In this document: piece after piece, positions 8,168-15,584 of the stretch
Position numbering within the stretch: position 1 is the first letter of the stretch
Layout of the letters: every line of letters begins with the position of its first letter
Origin: Bacteroidota bacterium
GTDB taxonomy: Bacteria; Bacteroidota; Bacteroidia; Flavobacteriales; Flavobacteriaceae
Direction: 5' to 3'
NCBI GenBank assembly: GCA_023390775.1
Contig: JAEWCF010000014.1
Coordinates: 3,787 to 67,786 of the forward strand
Length of the DNA stretch: 64,000 bases
The notes under the pieces: model-generated
What the model saw: only the letters and a program-made list of their open reading frames with translations
Databases searched by the model: none
What the model was told of the DNA's origin: nothing
Program-made: the position numbers and the translations under genes

Positions 8168-9484
8168 TTATAAATCAAACCCCATCTTCACGCCCAGTTT
8201 GGTCGCGATGATCTTGGTGATGCGCGCCTTGAGTTCGGGGATGCGGATGGACTCGATGGCCTCATTCGAGAACGCATACATGAGCAGCGCCTTGGCCTCT
8301 TTTTGCGGAATGCCCCGCGATTGCATGTAGAACATGGCGCGGTCGTCAAGCTGGCCGATGGTGCAGCCGTGCGAACACTTCACGTCGTCGGCAAAGATTT
8401 CGAGCTGTGGTTTGGCGTTGATCGTAGCCTTGTCGCCCAGCAGGATGTTGTTGTTTTGCTGGAAGGCATCGGTTTTTTGGGCCTCTTTTTCCACGAAAAT
8501 CTTACCGTTGAACACGCCGGTCGAGCGTTCGGTATAAATGCCTTTGTAATTCTGGTGGCTTTCGCAATTGGGCTGCGCGTGGTGCACGAGGGTATGGTGG
8601 TCAACGTGCTGCTGGCCGCCAATGATCGTGATGCCTTTGAGGGTCGACTCGATGCGCTCGCCCTTATGGAAGAAGTTCAGGTTGTTGCGGGTGAGGTTTC
8701 CGCCAAAGGAAAAGGTGTGTACCGAAGCGTGGCTGTTGCTCTCCTGCGAGATGTAGGTATTGTCGATAAGCGAGGCGCTCAGGTTGTCGTTTTGCACCTT
8801 GTAATAATCCACAATGGCGCGGCTTCCGGCGAATACCTCCGTCACCGAATTGGTCAGCACCGCATTGTCGTTCAGGCTCTGGTGGCGTTCGATGATCTGG
8901 ACATGCGCGTTCTCGCCCACGATGACCAGATTGCGCGGCTGGACCATAAGGGCGGCCTCGCTTCCGGTGGAAAAGTACATGATCTCAACGGGTTTGTCGG
9001 CGACCTTGTTGCGCGGAATGTTGATGTAAGCGCCCTCGATCGCGAAAGCCGTATTGAGCGAGGTCATGGCCTCATCGATGCTCGCGGCCTTGTTGAAATA
9101 GGCCTCGATAATTTCCTTGTACTTGGGCTTGGTGAGTGCCGATGACATCAGGCAGACATCGATTCCGTCATGCGTCGTGGAAGAAAGGAAGGAACTGAAA
9201 ACGCCATCCACGAAAACCACCTTGTACGTATCGATCTCGTGTAGGAAAAAGCGCTTGACATCGGCAAAATCGACCGACGGCTCCGACTTTGGAAACACGG
9301 TGAAATCGCTTTTGAGCACCTGGTTGAGCGAGGTGTATTTCCATGCCTCGTCGCGCCTGGTGGGGAAGCCTTTGTTTTCAAAATTCTGTATGGCCGCCGT
9401 GCGCAAGTCGTGCACCCTGTCGTGAACGTCCACGCGTTCTTCGAAGGCCATGAAGGAGGCGATGAGTTTTTCTTTTAGTTCCAT
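8168..9484 (-). CDS. sufD: Fe-S cluster assembly protein SufD
   Basis: This 438-residue protein carries the SufB/SufD beta-helix core: VDHHTLVHHAQPNCES, FNGKIFVEKEAQKTDAFQQ, and CSHGCTIGQLDDRAMFYMQSRG. It forms the SufBC2D scaffold with SufB and the ATPase SufC. The N-terminal helical part includes FPTRRDEAWKYTSL. The start codon is preceded within 5 bp by a heptamer repeat array, so its translation initiation region consists of repeat sequence. A four-helix-bundle gene separates it from sufC. Confidence 0.95.
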   Translation of the reverse strand: MELKEKLIASFMAFEERVDVHDRVHDLRTAAIQNFENKGFPTRRDEAWKYTSLNQVLKSDFTVFPKSEPSVDFADVKRFFLHEIDTYKVVFVDGVFSSFLSSTTHDGIDVCLMSSALTKPKYKEIIEAYFNKAASIDEAMTSLNTAFAIEGAYINIPRNKVADKPVEIMYFSTGSEAALMVQPRNLVIVGENAHVQIIERHQSLNDNAVLTNSVTEVFAGSRAIVDYYKVQNDNLSASLIDNTYISQESNSHASVHTFSFGGNLTRNNLNFFHKGERIESTLKGITIIGGQQHVDHHTLVHHAQPNCESHQNYKGIYTERSTGVFNGKIFVEKEAQKTDAFQQNNNILLGDKATINAKPQLEIFADDVKCSHGCTIGQLDDRAMFYMQSRGIPQKEAKALLMYAFSNEAIESIRIPELKARITKIIATKLGVKMGFDL

Positions 9485-9488
9485 TTTT

Positions 9489-9516
9489 GTCGAATGTCGA
9501 ATGTCGAACGTCGAAA
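9489..9516. repeat. Heptamer array upstream of sufD (four GTCGAAT-type units)
   Basis: On the plus strand there are four contiguous 7-bp units: GTCGAAT, GTCGAAT, GTCGAAC, GTCGAAA. In the gene sense this is (ATTCGAC)n, ending 5 bp before the sufD ATG. It is the inverted partner of the array at 9938-10020; the pair brackets the four-helix-bundle gene. Confidence 0.85.
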
Positions 9517-9527
9517 GACTTTCCTCT

Positions 9528-9893
9528 TCAACTCTTTTGTAAATATTTTATCAGTCCGCCAAGCAATTGGGAAATTTTTGAAACGTCATCAACCAATTCC
9601 CGATGCTGTACTTCTTCTATGTAATTTAGGTCTGAAGCGAGATAAAGTTGCGATCGCAACTCGGACGCCGATGCCTTGGCAATAAAGAGGAAATGGGCAA
9701 ATTCCCTGTCTGAATTCCTTTCAAAACCTTCGGCAATATTTGAACTTATCGAAATTGAGGACCGCCTCATCTGTCGCGCAAGGTCAAAATCGCTTCTGAA
9801 ACATACACTCCCCGTTGTCAGGTAAATCTTCTTGTTCAATTCCCGGGCTTTTTGCCAAGAAACAATTTCTTCAAATGATTTGAATTTCTGCAT
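9528..9893 (-). CDS. Four-helix-bundle protein (S23/IVP family) inserted in the suf operon
   Basis: This 121-residue protein has family landmarks FEEIVSWQKARELNKKIY, QMRRSSISISSNIAEGFER and FLFIAKASASELRSQL. It belongs to the four-helix-bundle family first found in intervening sequences of bacterial 23S rRNA (S23/IVP). Members lack a known enzymatic activity. Here the gene lies between sufC and sufD, where no Fe-S function is expected. It is flanked on both sides by heptamer arrays in inverted orientation, which suggests the gene and arrays arrived together. It is in the same orientation as the operon and intact. Confidence 0.88.
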   Translation of the reverse strand: MQKFKSFEEIVSWQKARELNKKIYLTTGSVCFRSDFDLARQMRRSSISISSNIAEGFERNSDREFAHFLFIAKASASELRSQLYLASDLNYIEEVQHRELVDDVSKISQLLGGLIKYLQKS

Positions 9894-9937
9894 GGCGTAT
9901 AAATGTTTGATGGCGAGTATATTAGCCGATTGTTACC

Positions 9938-10020
9938 GTCGTTCGACTTGCGACGTTTGACGCTGGTTAGGTGCCTAGTCGAATTTTACTTCATTCGACA
10001 TTCGTCATTGGACATTCGTC
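9938..10020. repeat. Heptamer arrays downstream of sufC (GACATTC-type units)
   Basis: The best block is 9990-10020: TTCATTC, GACATTC, GTCATTG, GACATTC, GTC. A more degenerate block with G-starting heptamers (GTCGTTC, GACTTGC, GACGTTT) lies at 9938-9963. The orientation is inverted relative to 9489-9516, so the two could pair in the transcript around the four-helix-bundle gene. The array begins 18 bp after the sufC stop codon. Confidence 0.75.
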
Positions 10021-10037
10021 AGCAAATTAATCTCCGA

Positions 10038-10784
10038 TTAATTTGCATTCTTGATCCAATCATACCCCTTCTCCTCCAACTCATACGCCAGTTCCTTGCC
10101 GCCCGATTTGACAATGCGGCCGTTGTAAAGTACGTGGACAAAATCAGGGACGATGTAGTCCAAAAGGCGCTGGTAGTGCGTGATGACCACGACCGCGTTC
10201 TTGTCGCTCTTGAGTTTGTTGACGCCGTTTGCCACGATCCGAAGCGCGTCGATATCAAGGCCCGAATCGGTTTCGTCCAGGATCGCGAGCCTGGGTTCCA
10301 GCATCGCCATCTGAAAGATCTCGTTACGTTTCTTTTCGCCGCCCGAAAAGCCTTCGTTGAGTGAGCGAGACATGAATTTGCGATCGATCTCAAGCAGTTC
10401 CGATTTTTCGCGGATCAGCTTGAGCATCTCGTTGGCCGGCATCTCCTCCAGTCCTTTGGCCTTACGGTGTTCGTTAATCGCCGTCTTCATGAAGTTGGTC
10501 ACCGATACGCCCGGGATCTCGACCGGATACTGGAACGAAAGGAACACACCCTTGTGCGCTCTTTCTTCCGGCGCCAGGTCCGACAGGTCTTCGCCGTCGA
10601 GGTAAATTTCACCGTCGGTCACTTCGTAATTCTCGTTGCCGGCAATCACCGCCGAGAGCGTGCTTTTCCCGGAACCGTTCGGCCCCATGATGGCATGAAC
10701 TTCGCCCGCCTTGACTTCCAGGTCGATTCCTTTTAAGATATCCTTGCCTTCGACTCCGGCGTGGAGGTTTTTGATTGATAACAT
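10038..10784 (-). CDS. sufC: Fe-S cluster assembly ATPase SufC
   Basis: This 248-residue ABC-type ATPase has Walker A GPNGSGKST, a signature motif FSGGEKKRNEI and Walker B LAILDETDSGLD. The DSGLD sequence, and EIPGVSVTNFM in the middle, are SufC-specific. It energises the SufBCD scaffold and is soluble. Its start follows an octamer repeat array by 6 bp, and its stop is followed by the heptamer arrays. Confidence 0.96.
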   Translation of the reverse strand: MLSIKNLHAGVEGKDILKGIDLEVKAGEVHAIMGPNGSGKSTLSAVIAGNENYEVTDGEIYLDGEDLSDLAPEERAHKGVFLSFQYPVEIPGVSVTNFMKTAINEHRKAKGLEEMPANEMLKLIREKSELLEIDRKFMSRSLNEGFSGGEKKRNEIFQMAMLEPRLAILDETDSGLDIDALRIVANGVNKLKSDKNAVVVITHYQRLLDYIVPDFVHVLYNGRIVKSGGKELAYELEEKGYDWIKNAN

Positions 10785-10790
10785 AGTTTA

Positions 10791-10822
10791 ATGTGTAAAT
10801 GTGCAAATGTGTAAATGATCAA
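10791..10822. repeat. Octamer array upstream of sufC (ATGTGTAA-type units)
   Basis: Four contiguous 8-bp units on the plus strand: ATGTGTAA, ATGTGCAA, ATGTGTAA, ATGATCAA. The array ends 6 bp before the sufC start. A looser inverted set (TTCACATT, GAATAATT, GGTACATT at 10861-10884) touches the sufB stop. The layout matches the other suf spacers, but with a different unit length. Confidence 0.75.
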
Positions 10823-10882
10823 TTACGGCTGCACAATATTTTTAGTTTAATTGGTATATTTTCACATTGAATAATTGGTACA

Positions 10883-12331
10883 TTATCCAACCGACCCCTC
10901 CAACGAAATCTCCAACAGCTTCTGCGCCTCGACGGCGAATTCCATCGGGAGTTTGTTGAGGACTTCTTTTGAGAAACCGTTGACGATGAGCGCAATGGCC
11001 TTTTCGGTCGGGATTCCGCGCTGGTTGCAATAGAAAACCTGGTCCTCGCCGATTTTGCTTGTCGTGGCCTCGTGTTCGATCTTGGCTGACGGATTTTTGC
11101 TCTCGATGTACGGGAAGGTATGCGCGCCGCAATTGTTGCCCATCAGCAAGGAGTCGCACTGCGAGAAGTTACGGGCGTTGTCGGCGCGTGGAGAAACCTG
11201 GACGAGCCCGCGGTAGCTGTTTTGCGATTTTCCGGCCGAGATTCCCTTTGAAATGATGGTCGACTTGGTGTTTTTGCCCAAGTGGATCATCTTGGTCCCC
11301 GTATCGGCCTGCTGGAAATTATTGGTCACTGCGATCGAGTAGAATTCCCCAACCGAATTATCGCCCTTCAGGATGACCGACGGATATTTCCAGGTGATCG
11401 CCGAACCGGTCTCCACCTGCGTCCACGAAATCTTCGCGTTCTTTTCGCAGAAGCCGCGCTTGGTCACGAAGTTGTAAACCCCGCCCTTGCCTTCCTTGTT
11501 CCCGGGATACCAGTTCTGGACGGTCGAATACTTGATCTCGGCATCGTCGAGCGCGATGAGCTCCACGACCGCGGCATGCAACTGGTTTTCGTCACGGCTC
11601 GGCGCTGTGCAGCCCTCGAGATAGGAAACGTAGCTTCCTTCATCGGCGACCACGAGCGTCCTCTCGAACTGCCCGGTTCCGGCCTGGTTGATGCGGAAAT
11701 AGGTCGAAAGTTCCATCGGGCAGCGAACGCCCTTGGGAATGTAGCAGAACGATCCGTCGGAGAATACCGCCGAATTCAGCGCTGCATAAAAATTGTCTTT
11801 TTGGGGAACGACCGTGCCCAGGTATTTTTTGATGAGTTCGGGATGTTCCTGGATGGCTTCGGAAATCGCGCAGAAGATGATGCCCTTTTCGGCCAACGTT
11901 TTCTTGAAGGTTGTCGCCACAGAAACCGAGTCTACGACAATGTCCATCGCGACCCCGGCAAGTTTCTTTTGCTCGTCGATCGAGATACCAAGTTTCTTGA
12001 AAGTCTCCAAGAGTTCGGGGTCGACCTCGTCCAGGCTGGCGTACTTGTCCTTTTTCTTCGGAGCCGAATAATACGAAATCGCCTGGAAATCCGGCTTCTC
12101 GTACTGGATGTTGGCCCATTCCGGCTCTATCATTTCCTTCCACGCCCTAAAGGCCTCGAGCCGCCACTCGGTCATCCATTCCGGCTCGCCTTTCTTGTGC
12201 GAGATCGCCCTGACGATGTCCTCGTTAAGCCCGACGGGAAAGGTCTCGGATTCAATATCGGTATAAAACCCATATTCGTACTCCTTGTTCTCGAGTTCGA
12301 TCTTGAGTTCTTCTTCGGTGTATTTTGACAT
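10883..12331 (-). CDS. sufB: Fe-S cluster assembly protein SufB
   Basis: This 482-residue protein has the SufB core: GVRCPMELSTYFRIN, YLEGCTAPSRDENQLHAA, YNFVTKRGFC and KIEHEATTSKIGEDQVFYCNQRG. The family's conserved cysteines and C-terminal E/H residues are present. It is the cluster-building subunit of the SufBC2D complex. The length is typical for the family. It is separated from sufA by a 224-bp spacer with no gene that contains three heptamer arrays and a perfect 6-bp hairpin at 12481-12498. Confidence 0.96.
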   Translation of the reverse strand: MSKYTEEELKIELENKEYEYGFYTDIESETFPVGLNEDIVRAISHKKGEPEWMTEWRLEAFRAWKEMIEPEWANIQYEKPDFQAISYYSAPKKKDKYASLDEVDPELLETFKKLGISIDEQKKLAGVAMDIVVDSVSVATTFKKTLAEKGIIFCAISEAIQEHPELIKKYLGTVVPQKDNFYAALNSAVFSDGSFCYIPKGVRCPMELSTYFRINQAGTGQFERTLVVADEGSYVSYLEGCTAPSRDENQLHAAVVELIALDDAEIKYSTVQNWYPGNKEGKGGVYNFVTKRGFCEKNAKISWTQVETGSAITWKYPSVILKGDNSVGEFYSIAVTNNFQQADTGTKMIHLGKNTKSTIISKGISAGKSQNSYRGLVQVSPRADNARNFSQCDSLLMGNNCGAHTFPYIESKNPSAKIEHEATTSKIGEDQVFYCNQRGIPTEKAIALIVNGFSKEVLNKLPMEFAVEAQKLLEISLEGSVG

Positions 12332-12338
12332 ATATTTT

Positions 12339-12432
12339 GTCTAATGTCCAATGTCGAATGTCGAACGAACCTAATCATCTACATTTCTGGACCAATTTAT
12401 TACTGTCGAATATCCAATGTCGAGTGTCAAAC
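12339..12432. repeat. Two heptamer arrays upstream of sufB
   Basis: Block 12339-12366 is GTCTAAT, GTCCAAT, GTCGAAT, GTCGAAC and ends 8 bp from the sufB start. Block 12405-12432 is GTCGAAT, ATCCAAT, GTCGAGT, GTCAAAC. Both have the orientation of the array in front of sufD. Confidence 0.85.
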
Positions 12433-12526
12433 GATACCTTTTAAGTGACAATTACGGACAGTTGATATTTTCAATTCCATCGGATGACGATGCATCCGGT
12501 ATTCAATATTATTTATTTCGACGCCA

Positions 12527-12554
12527 GTCATTCGACATTCGTCATTCGTCATTC
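12527..12554. repeat. Heptamer array abutting the sufA stop codon
   Basis: Four units: GTCATTC, GACATTC, GTCATTC, GTCATTC, ending one base from the sufA stop codon (12556-12558). The orientation is inverted relative to the arrays before sufB, as at the sufC/sufD spacer but without a gene between them. Confidence 0.85.
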
Positions 12555-12555
12555 G

Positions 12556-12885
12556 TCACAAACTAAACGATTCCCCGCACCCGCAAGTCCTGTTCGCATT
12601 GGGATTGTTGAAGACGAAGCCCTTGCCGTTAAGCCCGCCGGAAAATTCCAATGTGGTGCCTGCCAGGTACAGGAAGCTCTTCTTTTCCACGGCAATCTTG
12701 ATATCGTTGTCGGCGAAGATCTTGTCCTGATCGCCGGTTTGCTTGTCGAATTTCAATTCATAGGAAAGGCCCGAACAACCACCACTTTTCACGCCTACAC
12801 GAACATAGTCCTGCACGGGATCAAAGCCCTCCTCAGTCATGAGGCTCACGATCTTTTTGCGTGCCGATTCTGAAACCTTGATCAT
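12556..12885 (-). CDS. sufA: HesB/IscA family Fe-S assembly protein (SufA-like)
   Basis: This 109-residue A-type carrier protein has the three conserved cysteines: C at SGGCSGLSY and CGC near the C-terminus (NRTCGCGESF). Such proteins receive Fe-S clusters from the SufBCD scaffold and hand them to target proteins. It is the first gene of the suf operon and is preceded by a promoter box at 12914-12921. Confidence 0.93.
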   Translation of the reverse strand: MIKVSESARKKIVSLMTEEGFDPVQDYVRVGVKSGGCSGLSYELKFDKQTGDQDKIFADNDIKIAVEKKSFLYLAGTTLEFSGGLNGKGFVFNNPNANRTCGCGESFSL

Positions 12886-12913
12886 TTTATATAGAATTTG
12901 TCTAAATTATCGG

Positions 12914-12921
12914 CAAAGATA
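12914..12921 (-). promoter_or_regulatory. Putative -7 promoter box of the suf operon (TATCTTTG)
   Basis: TATCTTTG on the minus strand, 28 bp upstream of sufA, is an exact TAnnTTTG match. This is the only strong promoter box seen ahead of the sufA-to-DUF2480 unit. No recognised Fur or IscR operator was found next to it. Confidence 0.55.
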
Positions 12922-13036
12922 AGTCATAAATCGATGTTTCACGAAGCGGGTAACATTTTTATAACGAATGCAATTATAACGCGGGGCTATGGCAAGCAAG
13001 GCCGAATTGCTTAATTTGCGTGACAATTTTTGACCG

Positions 13037-13897
13037 ATGAAACTATACCCGATAGAAGCCGGAAATTTCAAGCTTGACGGCGGAGCCATGTTTGGCGTTG
13101 TACCGAAAACGATCTGGAACAAGACCAATCCCGCCGATGCCAACAACCTGATCGACATTGCCGCCCGCTGCCTTTTGATCGAAGACGGCAACCGGTTGAT
13201 CCTGATCGACACGGGAATGGGCGACAAGCAATCGGAGAAGTTTTTTGGCTACTATTCGCTATGGGGCGATCACGCACTTGACAAATCACTCGCCGAAGCC
13301 GGATTTTCCCGCGATGATGTGACCGATGTCTTCATGACGCACCTTCACTTCGATCACTGCGGCGGAAGCGTGAGCTGGAACAAGGATCGCACGGGCTATG
13401 AGCCGGCGTTCAAAAACGCGAAATTCTGGACCAACGAGGACCATTGGAATTGGGCCGTTAAACCGAATGCGCGCGAAAAGGCTTCGTTCTTGCCCGAGAA
13501 TATCCTTCCGATGCAGGAAAGCGGCCAGCTGAATTTTATCCAAAGGCCATCGGGGGATACGCTGGCGAATTCGGAACTGGGCTTTGACATCTTCTTTGCC
13601 GATGGGCATACCGACAAGATGATGATCCCAAAGATCAAATTCGGCGACAAGACCATCTGCTTCATGGCCGACCTTTTGCCGACGGCGGGGCACCTTCCAC
13701 TGCCCTACGTAATGGGTTACGACACACGCCCGCTTTTGACGTTGCCGGAAAAGGCAAAGTTTTTGGAAGAGGCGGCCGCCAATAATTATTACCTGTTCCT
13801 TGAACACGATGCGCATAACCCCGTAATCACCGTCGAGATGACCGAAAAAGGCGTGAGGCTCAAGGAGGTTTTTGCGTGTGGGGATGTCTTAAGGTAA
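13037..13897 (+). CDS. Metallo-beta-lactamase-fold hydrolase
   Basis: This 286-residue cytosolic enzyme (no signal peptide) carries the zinc motif THLHFDHCGG (H102, H104, D106, H107). Further likely ligands are H191 (FADGHTDK), D212 (FMADLLPT) and H257 (FLEHDAHNP). The opening GGAMFGVVPKTIW and the overall layout are shared with the AHL-lactonase/quorum-quenching-like group, but the substrate cannot be inferred. It is divergent from sufA, with a 151-bp gap, and is the first of a run of plus-strand genes. Confidence 0.88.
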   Translation: MKLYPIEAGNFKLDGGAMFGVVPKTIWNKTNPADANNLIDIAARCLLIEDGNRLILIDTGMGDKQSEKFFGYYSLWGDHALDKSLAEAGFSRDDVTDVFMTHLHFDHCGGSVSWNKDRTGYEPAFKNAKFWTNEDHWNWAVKPNAREKASFLPENILPMQESGQLNFIQRPSGDTLANSELGFDIFFADGHTDKMMIPKIKFGDKTICFMADLLPTAGHLPLPYVMGYDTRPLLTLPEKAKFLEEAAANNYYLFLEHDAHNPVITVEMTEKGVRLKEVFACGDVLR

Positions 13898-13973
13898 CGT
13901 TAATCAAAAAATCGGCTGTAACAAAAACCAATACTTTAGACCAATTTTTCAAAATTTTAAACTCCTGTAAAAG

Positions 13974-15584
13974 ATGAATATGTTCAAAAAAGTGATGCTC
14001 GGCGCGGTACTGATGTTCGCGTTTTCGGCATCGGCACAAAAGGCTCCTGCCAATTCAATCGAAAAACTGACATCCAAGAAGGGGCAGTTGACCGAAAAAC
14101 AACTTCAGCGCTGGAGCCATCTCGACCTGGCTTCCGACACCATTCCCGGAATGAGCGTGGACCGCGCGCACGAATTGCTCAAAAATAAGAAAGGGACCAA
14201 GGTCATTGTCGGGGTCATTGACTCGGGAGTTGACATCGAGCACGAAGATCTTAAGGATGTCATCTGGAAAAACACAAAGGAAATTGCAGGAAACGGCATC
14301 GATGATGACAAGAACGGTTATGTGGACGATATCCACGGCTGGAATTTCCTGGGCGATGCGACCAAGGAAAACCTTGAGATGACGCGGATGCTGAAAAAGC
14401 CGGACGACGGTTCGGCCGAATACAAGCGCGCCAAGGAGGCCTACGAGAAACAATACCAAAAGGCAATGGGCGGGAAGCAGCAGGTAGATTTCATCATGCA
14501 GGCGCACAATGCGATCGTCGACCATCTGAAAAAACCGAATTACACGGCTGAGGACCTGAAGAAAATCGAGACTACCGACCAAAACCTGCTCCGTTCCAAA
14601 ATGGTGATGACGCAGATCGCCGGCCAGGTAGGAGAGGGGTTCATCGAAGAGATTACCGGTTTCAAGGACCACATCTATGACATGCTCAACTACAACCTGA
14701 ACAAGGATTTTGACGGGCGTAAGGCAATCGGCGACAATCCAAACGATATCAACGACCGCAAATACGGAAACAACAATGTCATCGGTCCCGACAAGGAGGA
14801 GGCGATGCACGGAACCCACGTCGCGGGCATCATCGCGCAGGGCCGCAACAACGGAATCGGGGGTGACGGGGTCGCGAACAACGTGGAAATCATGGCATTG
14901 CGCGCGGTTCCTAACGGCGATGAATATGACAAGGACATCGCGCTAGCGATCCGGTACGCGGTTGACAACGGCGCCAAGGTCATCAACGGCAGCTTCGGCA
15001 AGAGTTTTTCGCCGCAAAAGCAGTGGGTCTTTGACGCGATCAAGTACGCCGAATCCAAAGACGTGCTGATCGTTCACGCGGCCGGTAACGATGGTCTTGA
15101 CATCGACAAGGACGAAAACCGCAATTACCCGAACGATTCAGAGGACAACAAGACCGAGATTGCGGGCAACTTCCTGTCTATCGGCGCGTTGGGCAAAACA
15201 TACGATCAAAACATGGTCGCCGAATTCTCAAACTACGGAACCTTCAACGTCGACGTTTTTGCTCCCGGAATGGAAATTTACGCGACAGTACCCAATAACA
15301 AATACAAATTCGAGCAGGGAACTTCGATGGCTTCTCCAAATGCGGCCGGTGTTGCGGCGCTCGTTCGTTCCTACTATCCAAACCTGACCGCTCGCCAGGT
15401 GAAGCAGATCCTGATCGAGTCCGGGACACCCATCGCCAACGAGGTGGTCCTTGGAGAATCTCAGGAGAAACGCTCATTTGCGAAAGCCTCAAAAGGCGGA
15501 CGGATCGTCAACGCCTACAACGCGATGGTGATGGCCGAGAAAATGTCCAAAACCAAACTTCCTGCTAACAAAATCAAGGGATAA
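13974..15584 (+). CDS. Secreted S8 (subtilisin-family) serine peptidase
   Basis: This 536-residue protein has a signal peptide (ends FSASAQ). The catalytic triad is D83 (GVIDSGVD), H282 (HGTHVAG) and S451 (GTSMASPN). The Asp-His distance is unusually long because of an inserted, mostly helical charged segment of about 150 residues between roughly 120 and 270, as I recall for other Bacteroidota S8 peptidases. No T9SS sorting domain is present, so it is probably periplasmic or exported by another route. Its stop overlaps the ATG of the M1 peptidase gene (TAATG), so the two peptidases are likely made together. The Met at 13980 is an alternative start. Confidence 0.93.
   Translation: MNMFKKVMLGAVLMFAFSASAQKAPANSIEKLTSKKGQLTEKQLQRWSHLDLASDTIPGMSVDRAHELLKNKKGTKVIVGVIDSGVDIEHEDLKDVIWKNTKEIAGNGIDDDKNGYVDDIHGWNFLGDATKENLEMTRMLKKPDDGSAEYKRAKEAYEKQYQKAMGGKQQVDFIMQAHNAIVDHLKKPNYTAEDLKKIETTDQNLLRSKMVMTQIAGQVGEGFIEEITGFKDHIYDMLNYNLNKDFDGRKAIGDNPNDINDRKYGNNNVIGPDKEEAMHGTHVAGIIAQGRNNGIGGDGVANNVEIMALRAVPNGDEYDKDIALAIRYAVDNGAKVINGSFGKSFSPQKQWVFDAIKYAESKDVLIVHAAGNDGLDIDKDENRNYPNDSEDNKTEIAGNFLSIGALGKTYDQNMVAEFSNYGTFNVDVFAPGMEIYATVPNNKYKFEQGTSMASPNAAGVAALVRSYYPNLTARQVKQILIESGTPIANEVVLGESQEKRSFAKASKGGRIVNAYNAMVMAEKMSKTKLPANKIKG

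Noticed and set aside
8303..9145. 280-codon plus-strand open frame opposite sufD
   Set aside because: It is antisense to a well-supported gene, with no recognisable domain and no promoter.
12481..12498. Hairpin CGGATG-loop-CATCCG in the sufA-sufB spacer as a terminator
   Set aside because: It is a perfect but short 6-bp stem with no T-run on either strand. It may be structural within the spacer but does not qualify as a terminator.
12339..12554. Heptamer arrays as a CRISPR or an insertion-sequence remnant
   Set aside because: The units are contiguous 7-mers without spacers, and there is no transposase or target duplication. They were treated as a separate repeat class.
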